64,000 bases of DNA from Poecilobothrus nobilitatus (taxonomy: Eukaryota; Arthropoda; Insecta; Diptera; Dolichopodidae): NCBI GenBank assembly GCA_947095535.1, contig OX352774.1, positions 36,038,496 through 36,102,495 on the forward strand, written 5' to 3'. Below, piece after piece: positions 13,101-25,183 of the stretch (positions are counted from its first letter, which is position 1; each line of letters starts with the position of its first letter). The position numbers and the translations under genes were made by a program. The notes below the pieces were generated by a model, which searched no databases, was not told where the DNA came from, and saw only the letters and a program-made list of their open reading frames with translations.

Positions 13101-16100
13101 TTATTATGCAAGTACGAATAAGTAGTTATAATAACTAACATTATAGAATGGGAAGAAGTACATACATAAGTATTTTCTTTTCGCATTAGCAAAAAATCAA
13201 AGGCTACTTGGTAGGTTTCGGTGCTTTTGGTTTAAAAAACGAAAATAACAAACTAACAATTATGCCAATTACTTATTTAAAAAATAACAAATTATTGACT
13301 TAATATTTATCTGTTTTTTTTATTAACATCTACAACGATTACCGCATCACTTAACAAAAAAAAAAAAACAAAAGAAAACCAAACAAACAGTAGTTAGTCC
13401 ATTAAATTAAATTTTTACAAAAATTAAAGTGCTTTTATTTACACTTCTATTATTTTTATTTTTCACCTTTTCAATTTAGCTATTTTTTTTTTTTTTATCT
13501 AAATGGAGTTTCAATTAACTACCTATCTCTTATATTTTTAAGATACATATTTAATATAATAATTAATTTGTTATCAAATATTTCCGAACTTTTTTTTTTT
13601 GTTATCAATTCAATTTTATCTACAAAAAAAAAAAAAAAATTTTATCGCGAGAGGGTCGTGTAATTATTAAAAATTATTACAATGTTATCGTTTTTATATT
13701 AGGTATCTATGGGAAAAATTCGTATACTTAACTACTTACTTAAATATAACTTTTGTTAATTTAATATTTTTCTTTTGTTTCAATTTGTCTTTTCCTAAGT
13801 AAGGAGGTACTCCTACGTAGTACTTGTATATTTAAAATTCACACCTTTATCATGGTCATGTAAAATGAACACCTTCATCATTTTTAAAGATGCAAATTAA
13901 AAATTTCACTTCCTGATAAAAATTTAAAGATGAAATTTATTGTTAAATAAGTGGTAAAAACAATTTCCTTTTAGGCTAATGGATGCGAACTAATTTTTTC
14001 GTCTAAATTTCAATTTTAGTACTTAAGTAACTAAGTAAATGATAAGAAATTGAAGATACTTACTTAAGTAGTTACTTAAAAATAAATCGAAATTAAATAG
14101 AGAGATTCTATTCAATTTTGGCATTAAAAGTAAGTATTGTAAATGTGAAGTAATTTATTTCTCTAAGAAAGTAAAGAAAACGAGAATCGATCAATAAAAA
14201 CAAAACATGCATTTAGAAATGTGATAAGGAGGTACAAGAACTGATCTGATAACCAATCGCTTTCAATTAAATATGTAAGTAAAGGGTAAAATGGAAAGTG
14301 TAGTACCTAAGTGGATTCTTAAAAGAATGATAAATTGCACCCTAGGTATATATAAATTTTAATTAAAAAACCTTTGAAAAGTAAAACCTGTTTTTTTTTT
14401 TTAATTCTAAATAGATTTTCATGATTTTTTGAGTTCTAAAAAAAAAACATTTTTATAAACCAAATGGTAAAACTCTAATTGGACAAAAAAAAAAACTATA
14501 CCTAGGTACTAAATATTTTTTATACACTAAAAGCGATAAAACGGAATCCGTAGGTAAGGATAATATTTTTGAATGGTATACCTATAAAAAATTTTTTTAA
14601 CATTTACGTACCTATTTAGATAAATCCTTTTAGACAGGGATTCTTAGATCATAAATATTAACTATTTAATGTATGTATGTATTTTATCTGCAATTTCTTA
14701 ACCTTGAAAATTCCCGCTAGTATTTAAAAATAGTCAAAAAGAAATTCATGCTTGATAAAAAAAAAAAAGAGGTTTTTGTTTTTAAATTTAAGCCAATGAG
14801 TACATAGGTATTTTATTACTTAGTTAAGTAGGTACCTATACCTAAATTAAAAATTGATAAGAGAAGAAATTATGTTGGACAGATGTTGTATTCATACATT
14901 TTTGCAATATCTAAAGTAAATTCTTTTTTTACTTAAGAAATTCCATATTAATTTTAAATATTGTTTTGGTTAAATGCAAATTTAGAATAAAAAAAAAAAA
15001 AACCCAATTTTATATCAAATTTAAAATCAATTACCTTGAAATTATTATTTATATTACTTTTTTGCTTTAAAAAACAGAATTTATTATCAAAATATAAGCA
15101 CTAAAAAATAAAAATTTTTATAAAATAGATAAATTATGTCACACACAACACAACACAAAAAATTCTTGTAATAATTAAAATAGCAAAATATTATTTTATT
15201 CTTTTTTTTTTATTTAAAACCAAATAAAAATATACATATGTATGTATATAAAATACTTTTTTCTTTTTTTTTTAAATATTATAAGTAGATAATAGAATTA
15301 ATTTAGAAAATATAATGAAATTTTCTTCTTAGAACGTGTATAGAATTTAATATTCTAAATAAAAACTTTTTCTTTAATTCTTTTTATTTTACTAATTTGT
15401 ATTTATTCAATTTTTTATTTATTTTTTTATATTATTGAAACATTATTACTATATTTTTATTTATTTTATATTAGCGATAAAGACGAGTAAAAAAAAAAAA
15501 AACGCTGACAATTTTTTTTTCTATACTTTTTTTTTTTTGTAAAAAAAAATCTCAAATGTAAACAAACACGCACCGAATTTAAAAAGTAGCGACACAAACC
15601 ACCTCTCAAAACAAAGTTTACAAATAAACTGAAAATAAAATAAATTTATTTTGAAAAGAAAATAAATATGAAATTATTTTTATTTTTATTTATAAAATAA
15701 AAAATAAATAAATTTATTTTGTGTATCGAAAAGAGTGAGAAATAAACAAAAAAAAAAAGAGGAGAGAGACATTTTCTGTTCAATTAAGACATTTTTAAAT
15801 TGATTTAAAAGAGACAAGAGTAGTAGAGAGTTCATAAAATGTTTTGTTACTTTTGTTTTGCACATAAATAAATTATAAAATTTATAAAATAAAAATTCAT
15901 ATGTTTTGTATCATATAAATACAATATACATATGTATATATGTAGTATATCTATATGTACTTTTTCTATTTATTTTGTTTTATATATTTTATAGCAATTA
16001 GGAGATAAAATAAATAATGTATCAAACTCTCTGTTTTCATTTTTTTTAATTTTGTGTTTGTCTGAAGAAAGATTAAAGTCAAGATATTACTGACATCTTA

Positions 16101-16982
16101 CATAGTTTGTTTTGTTTTTGTTTTTTTTTGTTATTATGAATTATGACAACGGCACTGTCAAACGTCAATTAAATAATTTTTTATAATTTTTGCTGGGAAT
16201 GGCAATACTATTAAAAAAGTATTGCTAAGATGTTGGTTGCAATGAAATTTTGAAAATGTGAATACTGATATTATTTAAAATATGAAATTTTACCGATTCG
16301 AAACGGTTATTTTGTTAAAAATTAACTTGAATTAAATATAATGAAAATTAAAAAAAAAATTAATTTATAAATGAACGGCAAATTAAAAAGAATAGCACAT
16401 TTAAACTTGATTATAATTAAATAAATATTTATTAAAAATTAAATGTATTTTTATCTGCCTCCTATATCTAGTTTAATTTATATATGTATGAACATATAAT
16501 AATATTAGTCGATTGTCATCTTGACAAAAAAACTTTTAAACGGTTATTTTATTGTATTCTATTACCGCAAGTCTACCGATAAGATATAAAAAAATTTAAA
16601 AATAGGTTGTTGTATTTGATAAATTAAAATTTTAATTTTTATCCGTTTCTTTTTAAATTAAAAGCTTTAGAATATAAATAATAATGGGTTACAGAATCAA
16701 AATCCATTATAAAAAAAAATGATATAACGAAAGTTGAAGCTTTTTTAAATAATTTAAAAGAGTGACAGGGTATGCATAGGAATTAAGAGGATATACAACA
16801 CAGTACGACAGTACATTGGTTTTTTAAACTAATTATTAAATACTAAAAATTACCGATTACTGATAGTACTGGTAAAGTACTGGTAGCCACCACTCACAAG
16901 TAAATGTATTTTTTACTAATACTAATACTTTACTAAAAATTGAATTTTTAGTATCAACACTGATACTGGAAACCATACAGCT
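13101..16982. other. No gene seen: AT-rich DNA
   Basis: Apart from the inverted repeat near 14.05 kb there is only AT-rich filler. TAAGTA words are frequent to about 14.9 kb and then become rare. A short stretch near 16860 has actggtaaagtactggta, a doubled 9-mer. Confidence 0.5.
14005..14096. repeat. Imperfect inverted repeat
   Basis: The segment aaatttcaattttagtactt..aagtaact pairs with agttactt..aaaaataaatcgaaatt about 50 bp away, forming an imperfect hairpin around aagtaaatgataagaaattgaagatacttactt. It includes several copies of the ACTTAAGTA-type motif common in the first 15 kb. It may be a small MITE or a chance product of that motif. Confidence 0.35.
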
Positions 16983-17751
16983 CAGAGTTGCCATTTCGTG
17001 GATGGATAATTTCAAATACGTTGACAATCATTGGGTAACGTGAAATTAGGGTAATTCCATTCAGATTTTAATAAATTTTTATTTTTCATATTTTTTTTTT
17101 GTAATAATAATATTTTATAGTTTTAAATCAAAATTTTTTGACAGAATGTTACTTGTTTAATAAATTATCATTTCAAAAATTGTTCTGTAAAACTAGAATA
17201 TAAAAAGTTAAAAAATTTTGACGCGTTAGTACCAACTTGTTTTAATAATAGTTTGACGCGTTTTCAGTCGGCTCAATATTATTAAAACAAGTTTGAGGAA
17301 TAACCTAAACAGAGACACAATTGCATCAATTTTATTCACCAAAGATGGTGTAAATGAAAGTGATGGCTGTATAAAGTTTGAAGTGGAAAAGAAGTTACTG
17401 CATTCCAAAGTATGGAATGAAATATATAAAAATAATGAAAAATAAATGTACGAATGTAAATGTATTGGGCAAAAATACTTTGCCTAAAGGAAGCCTTAAT
17501 AATCCTTAATAATCTTAATAAATAAGTTCAATATTATTGTGTTATTACATTTTATATTTTAATAGGCTGAAAAGGCTTTTTGTTTTGTAAATTTAATATT
17601 TTGTTATGTTTTGTTGTGTTAAAAAAAATCAAAATCATTATTATTCAATTTAAAAAAACAGGGGTTCTAAATGCTTTAGGTAAAAATGGGTGAAATTGGG
17701 TAATTTTAAATATGTTTGCGGGTAATTCCGCAAATATGGAATGGCAACACT
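16983..17751 (+). mobile_element. hAT-family transposon remnant with transposase C-terminal piece
   Basis: Inverted ends CAGAGTTGCCATT (16983-16995) and AATGGCAACACT (17740-17751), with CAGCT just outside each end, resemble hAT termini (CAGNGTTGCC). Inside, the plus strand encodes NIIKTSLRNNLNRDTIASIL, then KDGVNESDGCIKFE and a short tail to a stop at about 17445. This resembles the hAT dimerisation region, with the LIKTKLRNRL-like helix and a GGCI-F motif. The upstream transposase is missing and frames before it are broken, so this is an internally deleted copy. The minus-strand ORF over the same interval is a shadow. Family assignment rests on the motif and the ends, by eye. Confidence 0.65.
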
Positions 17752-20743
17752 CAGCTTTAGTAATTTTTTAGATGTCAACTGTCAATCAATGAGAAATTTT
17801 TTATTATTTAACATTTTAGCTGTCATCACGAGTATATACTGATCTCAGTTATCAGTTTTAGCAAGAACAAGAATAGCTTTTAAAACTTTGTCGAAGAATT
17901 ATTTTTATGAAAGTTTCTGAGGACACTTTTGATTTTCTGATATTTTCGAATTTAGAAAAATTAAAACTATAGTACTAAAATGTTTCAATAAATATTCAGA
18001 AACTTTCTATGCCACAATTAATTTTCTAGGAATAGTAATTTTATTTAAAATGTTTCTAAGAGGACACAATTACTTCTTTTTTTTTTTTTTTTAATATTTA
18101 CTACATTAGAATAAAAATGTTAACATGACATCATGTCTATCTCCGTCAAAAAAAATTGTTATGTAACCATACAAATTGTGACTGACAGTCAATTAACGTT
18201 GTACGTTGTACCATGTTGTACATTGTAAATTCAGTTTAGTCAGATGAAGTTATAATATAAATTTCAAAGTTGAAAATGGAAAAAATAAATAAAAATAATT
18301 AAGTTGACTGAAGTATAAAATTTGTCAATTAATATAAAAAATAATTTATCATTTTGACATTGTATAGTTAAAAGAGAATATAAAAAAAGGTTAATAATGC
18401 GGAAAAGATTGCTTAGTCCGAATCATAGGCTGAGCTAAAAAGTTGCAGTTTAAAAATAGCTTGAAGTAGAACAAATTAAATTTTCATTAAACTTAAATGA
18501 ATATTCCATATAGCTGCGTTCAACGCTTCAATTAAAAACTGCAGTTAAGATAAAAATGTCATTTTAATATTTTAACTGAAAATGCTTAAAGAATAGAGAA
18601 CAATTTTAAAATTGTTGACAAAAAATTGAAATAACACCAAACAGATGATCGACGCGTATAAAACCAATATCTTTAACAAAATGTAAAATGTGGTAAAAGC
18701 TTTCACCATCAAAACTAGTCACCTTCTTCTTATGTCTAATAAAATTCTTTAAAATTTATATATTATTCCTACGAACTTATTAAAATGTTTATACTTTTTC
18801 CCACTAATCCTTCAACTGTCAAAATGAATGAAAACATGATGCAACATATTGAATACTTACTATGTTTACAACAAGATTTAAAATTAATGGGACAGTAATA
18901 AGGCTAACATTGTCTGATATTCGATTAAATCAATTATAATACATGTTTAGATAATTATACCATTCCAGCATAATTTTTGCCAGCATAAACAATAAAAGCT
19001 CTTAAGTTGTTGCGTATATAGCTGTAAATTAATTTTAATTAGGATTAGTTGAGAAAACTAAAACAAAAGGTAAGCAATGCTTACTTTATATAAAACTCAG
19101 TTTAGTTGTTTAATTAAAAATAAGGTTTATAGGTTTGTTAAAAGGAGTACAGAAAATCAAACAAATAAAACAATTAATTCTTTTTTTTATGCAATTATTT
19201 TTTTAATATTTTTTTTTTTTTACTTTTTTATTATTTCGTTAAAAAAATTAAATGCCATTTTATTAAAAATTATTTTTATAAGTATTATTTATTCATTAAT
19301 TTTAACATTATACATATATATTATGTATTTTGTATTAAATATTATATATATGTAAGTATATATTATATTAAAAAAAAAAAAAATCAAACAATATTAATAT
19401 TCACACAAAAATAAATTTCAAAAAAAAAAAAAACATGTATAATAATAAAAATTCATCTTGTTAATTTATTAAACAAAAACAAAAAACCATAAAACAAAAT
19501 TAATTTAAATATAAAATAAAAAAATATTTAAGTTCGAAATTATATACTTGCTAAACACAATATTGACGATATCATAATTCATTTTTCGGTGTTCGATTTT
19601 GTTTTGTTTAACTTAAATTTCAATTTGATTCCGTTAGTCTGATTATGTTTTTTAAGGATCAAGTGACTCGTTAGCAAACAAACCTGTGTTGTCTTCAAAA
19701 GGCTTAAATCTTTTTCGTGTATCTAAGTAAAATAATACAAGTTTAAGAAACACAGGCAGATTTTGTGGTGTTTTTATTACACAATATATGCATATCTCTC
19801 TTTGAGAGACTACTTTTCGACAATTGAACAGAGTCTCATTTTTTTTTCATATATGTAATAAAAAAAAAATGAAATTTTGAGAATTTTCACAAGTCTTTTT
19901 CACTTTTTGCCTAATAGTTTTGCATAATATGTATATCCGTTTTTTTTTTTTTAATTCTAAAGATAAGAAAAAATAATTGAAAATATGTAAGCTTTAATTT
20001 TTATTAAAAAAAAAAATCACAGACAATGAAATTAAATAAAAATTGACAGCTCACCAAATAAACATTGTAGCGCATATTTTATATATTTAATTTTTCAACT
20101 AAATTTTTAAATAAATTGACATTTAAGTATTTGACATTTATTTGTAATATTTTTCTAAAGAATGTCTTTATTATTATAATTTTGAATTAAATTTGGAATA
20201 TTCTGAACGTTGACAATGAATTAAATAAAAACAATCAATAATTTAAATATTTAAAAAATTTAAAATTTGACGTAACATTATACAAAATCAAAATGTCATT
20301 TAACATGTCATACAAAAATGGGTCTATTCGCGTACAAAAAAATGTTCCAAAATTTAAGCAAATGCTTATAAAAAAAAGTGGTACTGAGAATTTTTGAAAA
20401 ATTAAAAATAAAATGGGTAAAAATTTGACGGTTCTCTTTTGCAAATTTTTTTGTTGTTTTGCATCATTTTCATTTATTGAATTTAAAATGCAAATAATCA
20501 ATTTATTTATTTTCTTAAATAAAAAAATAATTATATTTTAAAAAATGTCTATTGCTAAACAACATGCCATAAATGACATTCTTTTAAAATTATTGTGAAT
20601 TTATGTAAAAAAAAAAGGATTCGCGTACTGTTTTCTTTTCAAATCATATAATTTTTTAAAACGAGCATTTTTTTCAATTATTCTCTTAAATTCTTTTCAT
20701 TTGCAAATTTTTGCAATTAAAACTACATAAAAAAACCTAAAAA
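17752..20743. other. No gene seen: AT-rich DNA
   Basis: Contains doubled words such as cgttgtac.atgttgtac (near 18200). The core TTCGCGTAC occurs at 20327-20335 and 20620-20628. ORFs at 19077-19355 and 20235-20501 are Ile/Phe/Leu-rich shadows of AT-rich sequence. Confidence 0.5.
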
Positions 20744-21331
20744 CTCAATGAACGCTGTCAAAACTCATTGTACGCTGTCTACTCTTTCAAAAGTTATACG
20801 CTTTTGACATTAAAGTTGAATATTAAGATATTGAAGACATTAAAATTGAATATTAAGATATTAAACGAAGGATAAACACTGAGCGTACAATATTATCTCA
20901 GTAATTTAAATGTCTCTAAGTCCTAAATCATCAAACTTTGTATGGAAGCTAACTAAATGTAAAAGCGTAAAACGCATGAAATGCCCAGAGTTAGTCAACT
21001 TTCAATTCTTTTTGTGATTTTTACGCTTTTGACATTTGAAAAAAAAAAAATAAATATGAAAAATATTTAAAAAAAACAAAAACAATTATTTTGATAAACA
21101 TCAATGAAATCTATTTTTTTTTTTAAGTTAAAATTATTAAAAAATTTAAAATAAAGCTAAATTTTTTGCCATTTAAAGTTAAAAGTTTTAAATAAAATGA
21201 AATTTTTTGTCATTGTTTGCAATTTTAAATTGCTGTGCTGTTAAAAATGTTCACTACGTTTTAAAAGTTTAAAAAGTGCAAAATGCGCAAAAGAGCATTG
21301 AAAAAATAAAATTGTCAAAGCGTACATTGAG
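20744..21331. mobile_element. Foldback/MITE-like element
   Basis: The left arm ctcaatgaacgctgtcaaaa pairs with the right arm attgtcaaagcgtacattgag (with mismatches). The left arm is followed by a close direct copy (cattgtacgctgtc), and gagcgtacaat recurs inverted at about 20882. A 30-bp unit beginning gacattaaa(g/a)ttgaat is tandemly doubled at 20806-20862. Repeated CpG-bearing arms in an otherwise AT-rich stretch suggest a MITE with a multiplied subterminal motif. No coding frame. Confidence 0.5.
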
Positions 21332-21508
21332 TATTCACCTTAAGTTTTTGACTGATAAAAAAAAAATATCTCAAAAAAGAAGAGAAATAATAAGTAAAAA
21401 AAAAAATTCGTACAATTCTCTTTTTCAAATCTTTTATATATACCTACCTAAATGAAATCATTACGTCATATAATGACAGTTATAAATTTTGAAATGTTAT
21501 ATAAGGTT

Positions 21509-22078
21509 TGTTCGCGTACTTTTTTACCAGAAAATTTACAAATGAGAGGACAATTGAATTATCTCATAAATAATCGAAATAATTCACTCTCACTTTGCAC
21601 AAAATCTCCCAATTACAAATTTTTAGGTAAAAAACTAGGCGAACAGATTTTTATAAATGTCATAAATTGTCATTGTATTGTGTTTAACTATCTCAAAAGC
21701 AGATTAAATAAAAGAAATTAGAAAAAAAATTTAAATAAAAATAAATTTAAAAAATTTAATTCAAAAATGTAAGAAAAAGTATTAAATACGCTTACGCGTC
21801 TACGCCTACATATATGAAGGACGACAATTTAATATTTTTAAATGATACTGTCGTTCTTCGTTGTTTACTGTCGTTAATTACCTTTGTTTACTTTTCTTTG
21901 TTCATTTTTTTGACAAATGACAGTAAAAAAAGAAACAACAACAAAAAATAAAAGTCAGTAAATTTATTTGTAAAACTTTTGAGAAAAAGAGATCCATTTT
22001 TTTTTTTTTTGCTCATTTCTATTTTTTTTTGAGTGCTTTTTTTTTTTATGAAACTCAAAAACTTTTAGTACGCGAACA
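21509..22078. mobile_element. Possible MITE with TGTTCGCGTACT inverted ends
   Basis: TGTTCGCGTACT at 21509-21520 faces its exact reverse complement AGTACGCGAACA at 22067-22078. The interior is AT-rich and contains an 89-codon ORF (start 21452, outside the left arm) that matches nothing I know and is probably chance. The nine-base core TTCGCGTAC recurs elsewhere in the window in single copies, so the pairing may be an element or two copies of a dispersed motif. Confidence 0.4.
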
Positions 22079-24359
22079 GTTTTTTACCAATAAATTTGGG
22101 CAAATTTTCCCATATTAAGACAAAAATGAATTGCGTAAACTTTCAATAATTTGGATGTGTAGCAAGTTAAATTTCCTTTTATAAATTTTGTTATTTTATT
22201 TTAAATTTTTTCTTTTATTGTTATATAAAAAAAAAAAACAAACTAAAAAATTAGAAAAATAAAATTTTATAACACTGTATTTAATTTTAAAATATAATTA
22301 ATTATAAGTTATTATATAAAAAGTAAAACATCAAAAAAAAAAAAAAAATCTGTATATAAATTTTTATAAATATTAGTTTTCTTGTTTATATATAATTTTT
22401 TTTTTTTTGCATTATATACGATTATAATATAAATAACAAAACAAAATTACATACAATAATAAAAACAAAAAAAAAAAAAAAATAGCTAAAGTCTATACAA
22501 CCAGTAAAATAATATTTTATTTTCAGAAAAATAACAAAAAAAAACAAAAAGTTGCGTACAAGGTTTAGGAATGTATGTATATGTATATGTATACTAATTT
22601 TAATTTTAATCAATTTCATCTTTTTTTTTTTAAATTAAATTTTATAAATTTATATCTCTAATTAAAGATCATATTAAACAGAACACTTCTATATATGTAT
22701 GTAGGTATGTATTTTTTTTATTTTATTTATATGCATAATGCATATATGCTTTTGCATCAGACTCAGTAAATGTGTTAAGAATAGATTCTATTTCTTGAAA
22801 AAAAAAAAAAAAACTTAAAATTCCTATTGTATTTTTATATGTATGTATGTATGTGTATATATGTATAGGTAATTAATTTTCTCTTTTTACTATTTATTCT
22901 ATGATTACTATATATTTACTACTAATATATATGCTTAAGTTAGTTTTTTTTTTTTTTTTTTTTAAAAAGAGTGATAAAATAAGCGTTAAATTGTTTTTTT
23001 TTTTAACTTCTTTGTTTTAAATAAGGAATTTAAAGTCTAGATCATAATATGATTTACTTTTTATTTACATAGTTTTTTTGGCAGCATTTTTTTTATATTT
23101 ATGTATATTCAATACATATATGTATATTGGTATAGGTATATATATATTTATTATAATTTTAGGAATCTTTTTAATATACATATGTATAGTGTATAGTAAT
23201 TAAAATGTGAATAATTCAAAAAAATAATTCAAAAATTGTTTTTTTTTTTTGTTTTTGTTTGGATTTATTTTTACTTTTAAGTACACAAGTACGCAACTTT
23301 AATAAACATATTTTTAATAAAAAAAAAAATTTTTATTTTTGTTTTTTTAAATTTATTTTTAACGTTAAATTAATTAATTTTAAATATTTATTTTTTTTCT
23401 ATTTTTCTTTTCTTTTGTTTCTATGTTACATAAGTTTACAAAAGTTTACATAAGTTTTAAGTATATATAATGGTAGTAATATAATATATTTAACACAACA
23501 TATTTCACAAACATATTTTTAAATGGGTTTTTCTTTTCTTTTTTTTTCTTTTGTAATTTTAATCAATTAATTAATTTTTAAAGTACGCAATAATACATAA
23601 TTTATTTTATTTATTTAAAAATGTTTTTTTTTTTATATAAAATTAATAAAATATTAAATTAATTTTTATTAATAATAATTAATACATTAATGTATTAATA
23701 AGAAATTGTTAAAAAATATAAAAGAAAAAGGAAAAAATATTTAGTTAAAAATTAATAAAGAAAAATTTCATTAAAATTAAAAATACATTACTGGGAAAAT
23801 TTTTATTATGAATCCTGGCTACCTGCCTGCCTAATCTGAAATCTGGCTACATAAAATCCTGCACGTGTTAAAAAGTAGTTAAAAAAATAAAAAAATTTTT
23901 TCCTTGTTAAAAATTTGATAAGATGAAGGTTAAATTTATATAAAAAAAAATTCGGTTTTAAATAATAATTGGAAACTTTGGAAATTTTTCTTTTTAATAT
24001 AATATGTATTATTAATAAGAGATTATAAGTTTCTAAATAAAGGAACTGGAAATGCCCCAAAAATTTAATTAAAGAAAATTTCAATTTTAACTAAAAAAAA
24101 TTGACAATAAATTAATATTCTTTTATGATTAAATTCAATATTTGTTTGATTGCATATAGAGATTCAGATTTATCATAAAATTATAACATTAATTATTATA
24201 GATATAAGTACTCGTATGTATATATATAAAATATACATTTTACTCTAACGCTGTATTTACACTATAAGTGATATGTTATCAATTAGATTTATCAATCTTT
24301 ATAAATTTCATTATAAACAACTTGCCAGTTTATGTTAATTTTTTGTTATATTGCATAAT
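22079..24359. other. No gene seen: extreme AT-rich DNA
   Basis: Almost entirely A/T runs with (TATG)n tracts near 22690 and 22840-22865. The ORFs at 22422-22619, 23259-23453 and 23806-24084 are low-complexity shadows. Confidence 0.55.
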
Positions 24360-24362
24360 ATT

Positions 24363-24910
24363 AGGCGTTCTTTTTTTTTTTTTTTTAAATAAGAGCACCT
24401 CAGTGCATAGATTTGCGTACTCAGTATGCACAGAGTACGCTCAGAGCGCTTAGCAGATTTAATAAAACACGATTTGAAAAAAGTGTCATTATTATTTTTA
24501 AATTCACCCATTTATTAAAATTTATTATTTTTATAACAAAGTATTTAATAATAAAAATTAAAAACTAATATTTAATAATAAAAAACTTCAGAAAATTAAA
24601 AAAAAATTAAATTGGCAAAAAAACAATGAATGAATCGAATATTAAAAATGGATACTGAAAGAAAATAAACAAAACAATTTGACTTTTATTTTACAAGTAA
24701 AATCTTTGACAAATGTCAAAATGTAAATGAATTTTCTTTACTAGAAATATTTGTACTGAGCAAGTAGAGCTTGATCTGAGAGCGCTTTGAGTTAAAAAAA
24801 AAAAACACACAAATCACAAGATTTGAGCTCTCACAGTTAAAAAAAAAAAAAAATACGATTTTTATTTTGACAATTCATGATCTGCTCTAATTTAAAAAGA
24901 AAAAACGCCT
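24363..24910. mobile_element. Harbinger-like MITE with ATT target duplication
   Basis: The left end AGGCGTT-(C/T run)-AAATAAGAGCA pairs with the right end TGCTCTAATTTAAA...AACGCCT. Both ends are flanked by ATT (24360-24362, 24911-24913). Subterminal copies of gagcgctt/gctcagagcg and actgag/ctcagt motifs (24415-24460 and 24755-24795) extend the inverted symmetry. Three-base AT-rich target sites are usual for PIF/Harbinger elements. The interior has no transposase frame, so it is non-autonomous. Confidence 0.6.
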
Positions 24911-25053
24911 ATTAACGCATAGATATATTACAAATAGATGGGAAGATAAGGGTATATGTATATAGTCGTCTTTATTCTTATTATGTGTTTTATTTATCTT
25001 AAGGTATTCAGTCAAAAAAATAAATATGCATGTTTCATATTTATTAAAATAAT

Positions 25054-25180
25054 GGGCCGAATGCATAAAACTGAGCTAGAACTCAAATCTCACTTTTTGA
25101 AACAAAAATAAGAGTTCAACAGTAGTTTTTGTTTGAAAAAGGGAGATTTGAGTTCATGCTCAGTTTTATCCATTCGGCCC
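25054..25180. mobile_element. Compact foldback MITE, GGGCCGAATG ends, AAT target duplication
   Basis: A 127-bp element that is almost wholly an inverted repeat. The left arm starts GGGCCGAATGCATAAAACTG and continues to about 25110; the right arm is its near-exact complement ending CATTCGGCCC, with about 5 mismatches over some 55 bp. AAT flanks both ends (25051-25053, 25181-25183). GGGCC termini with a 3-bp AAT/ATT target site match the 649-bp element near 32.5 kb and fit PIF/Harbinger MITEs. The arms are little decayed, so insertion is fairly recent. Confidence 0.8.
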
Positions 25181-25183
25181 AAT

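Noticed and set aside
17226..17408. Minus-strand ORF in the hAT remnant
   Set aside because: The plus strand of the same interval encodes a hAT-like transposase end, which explains the open antisense frame.
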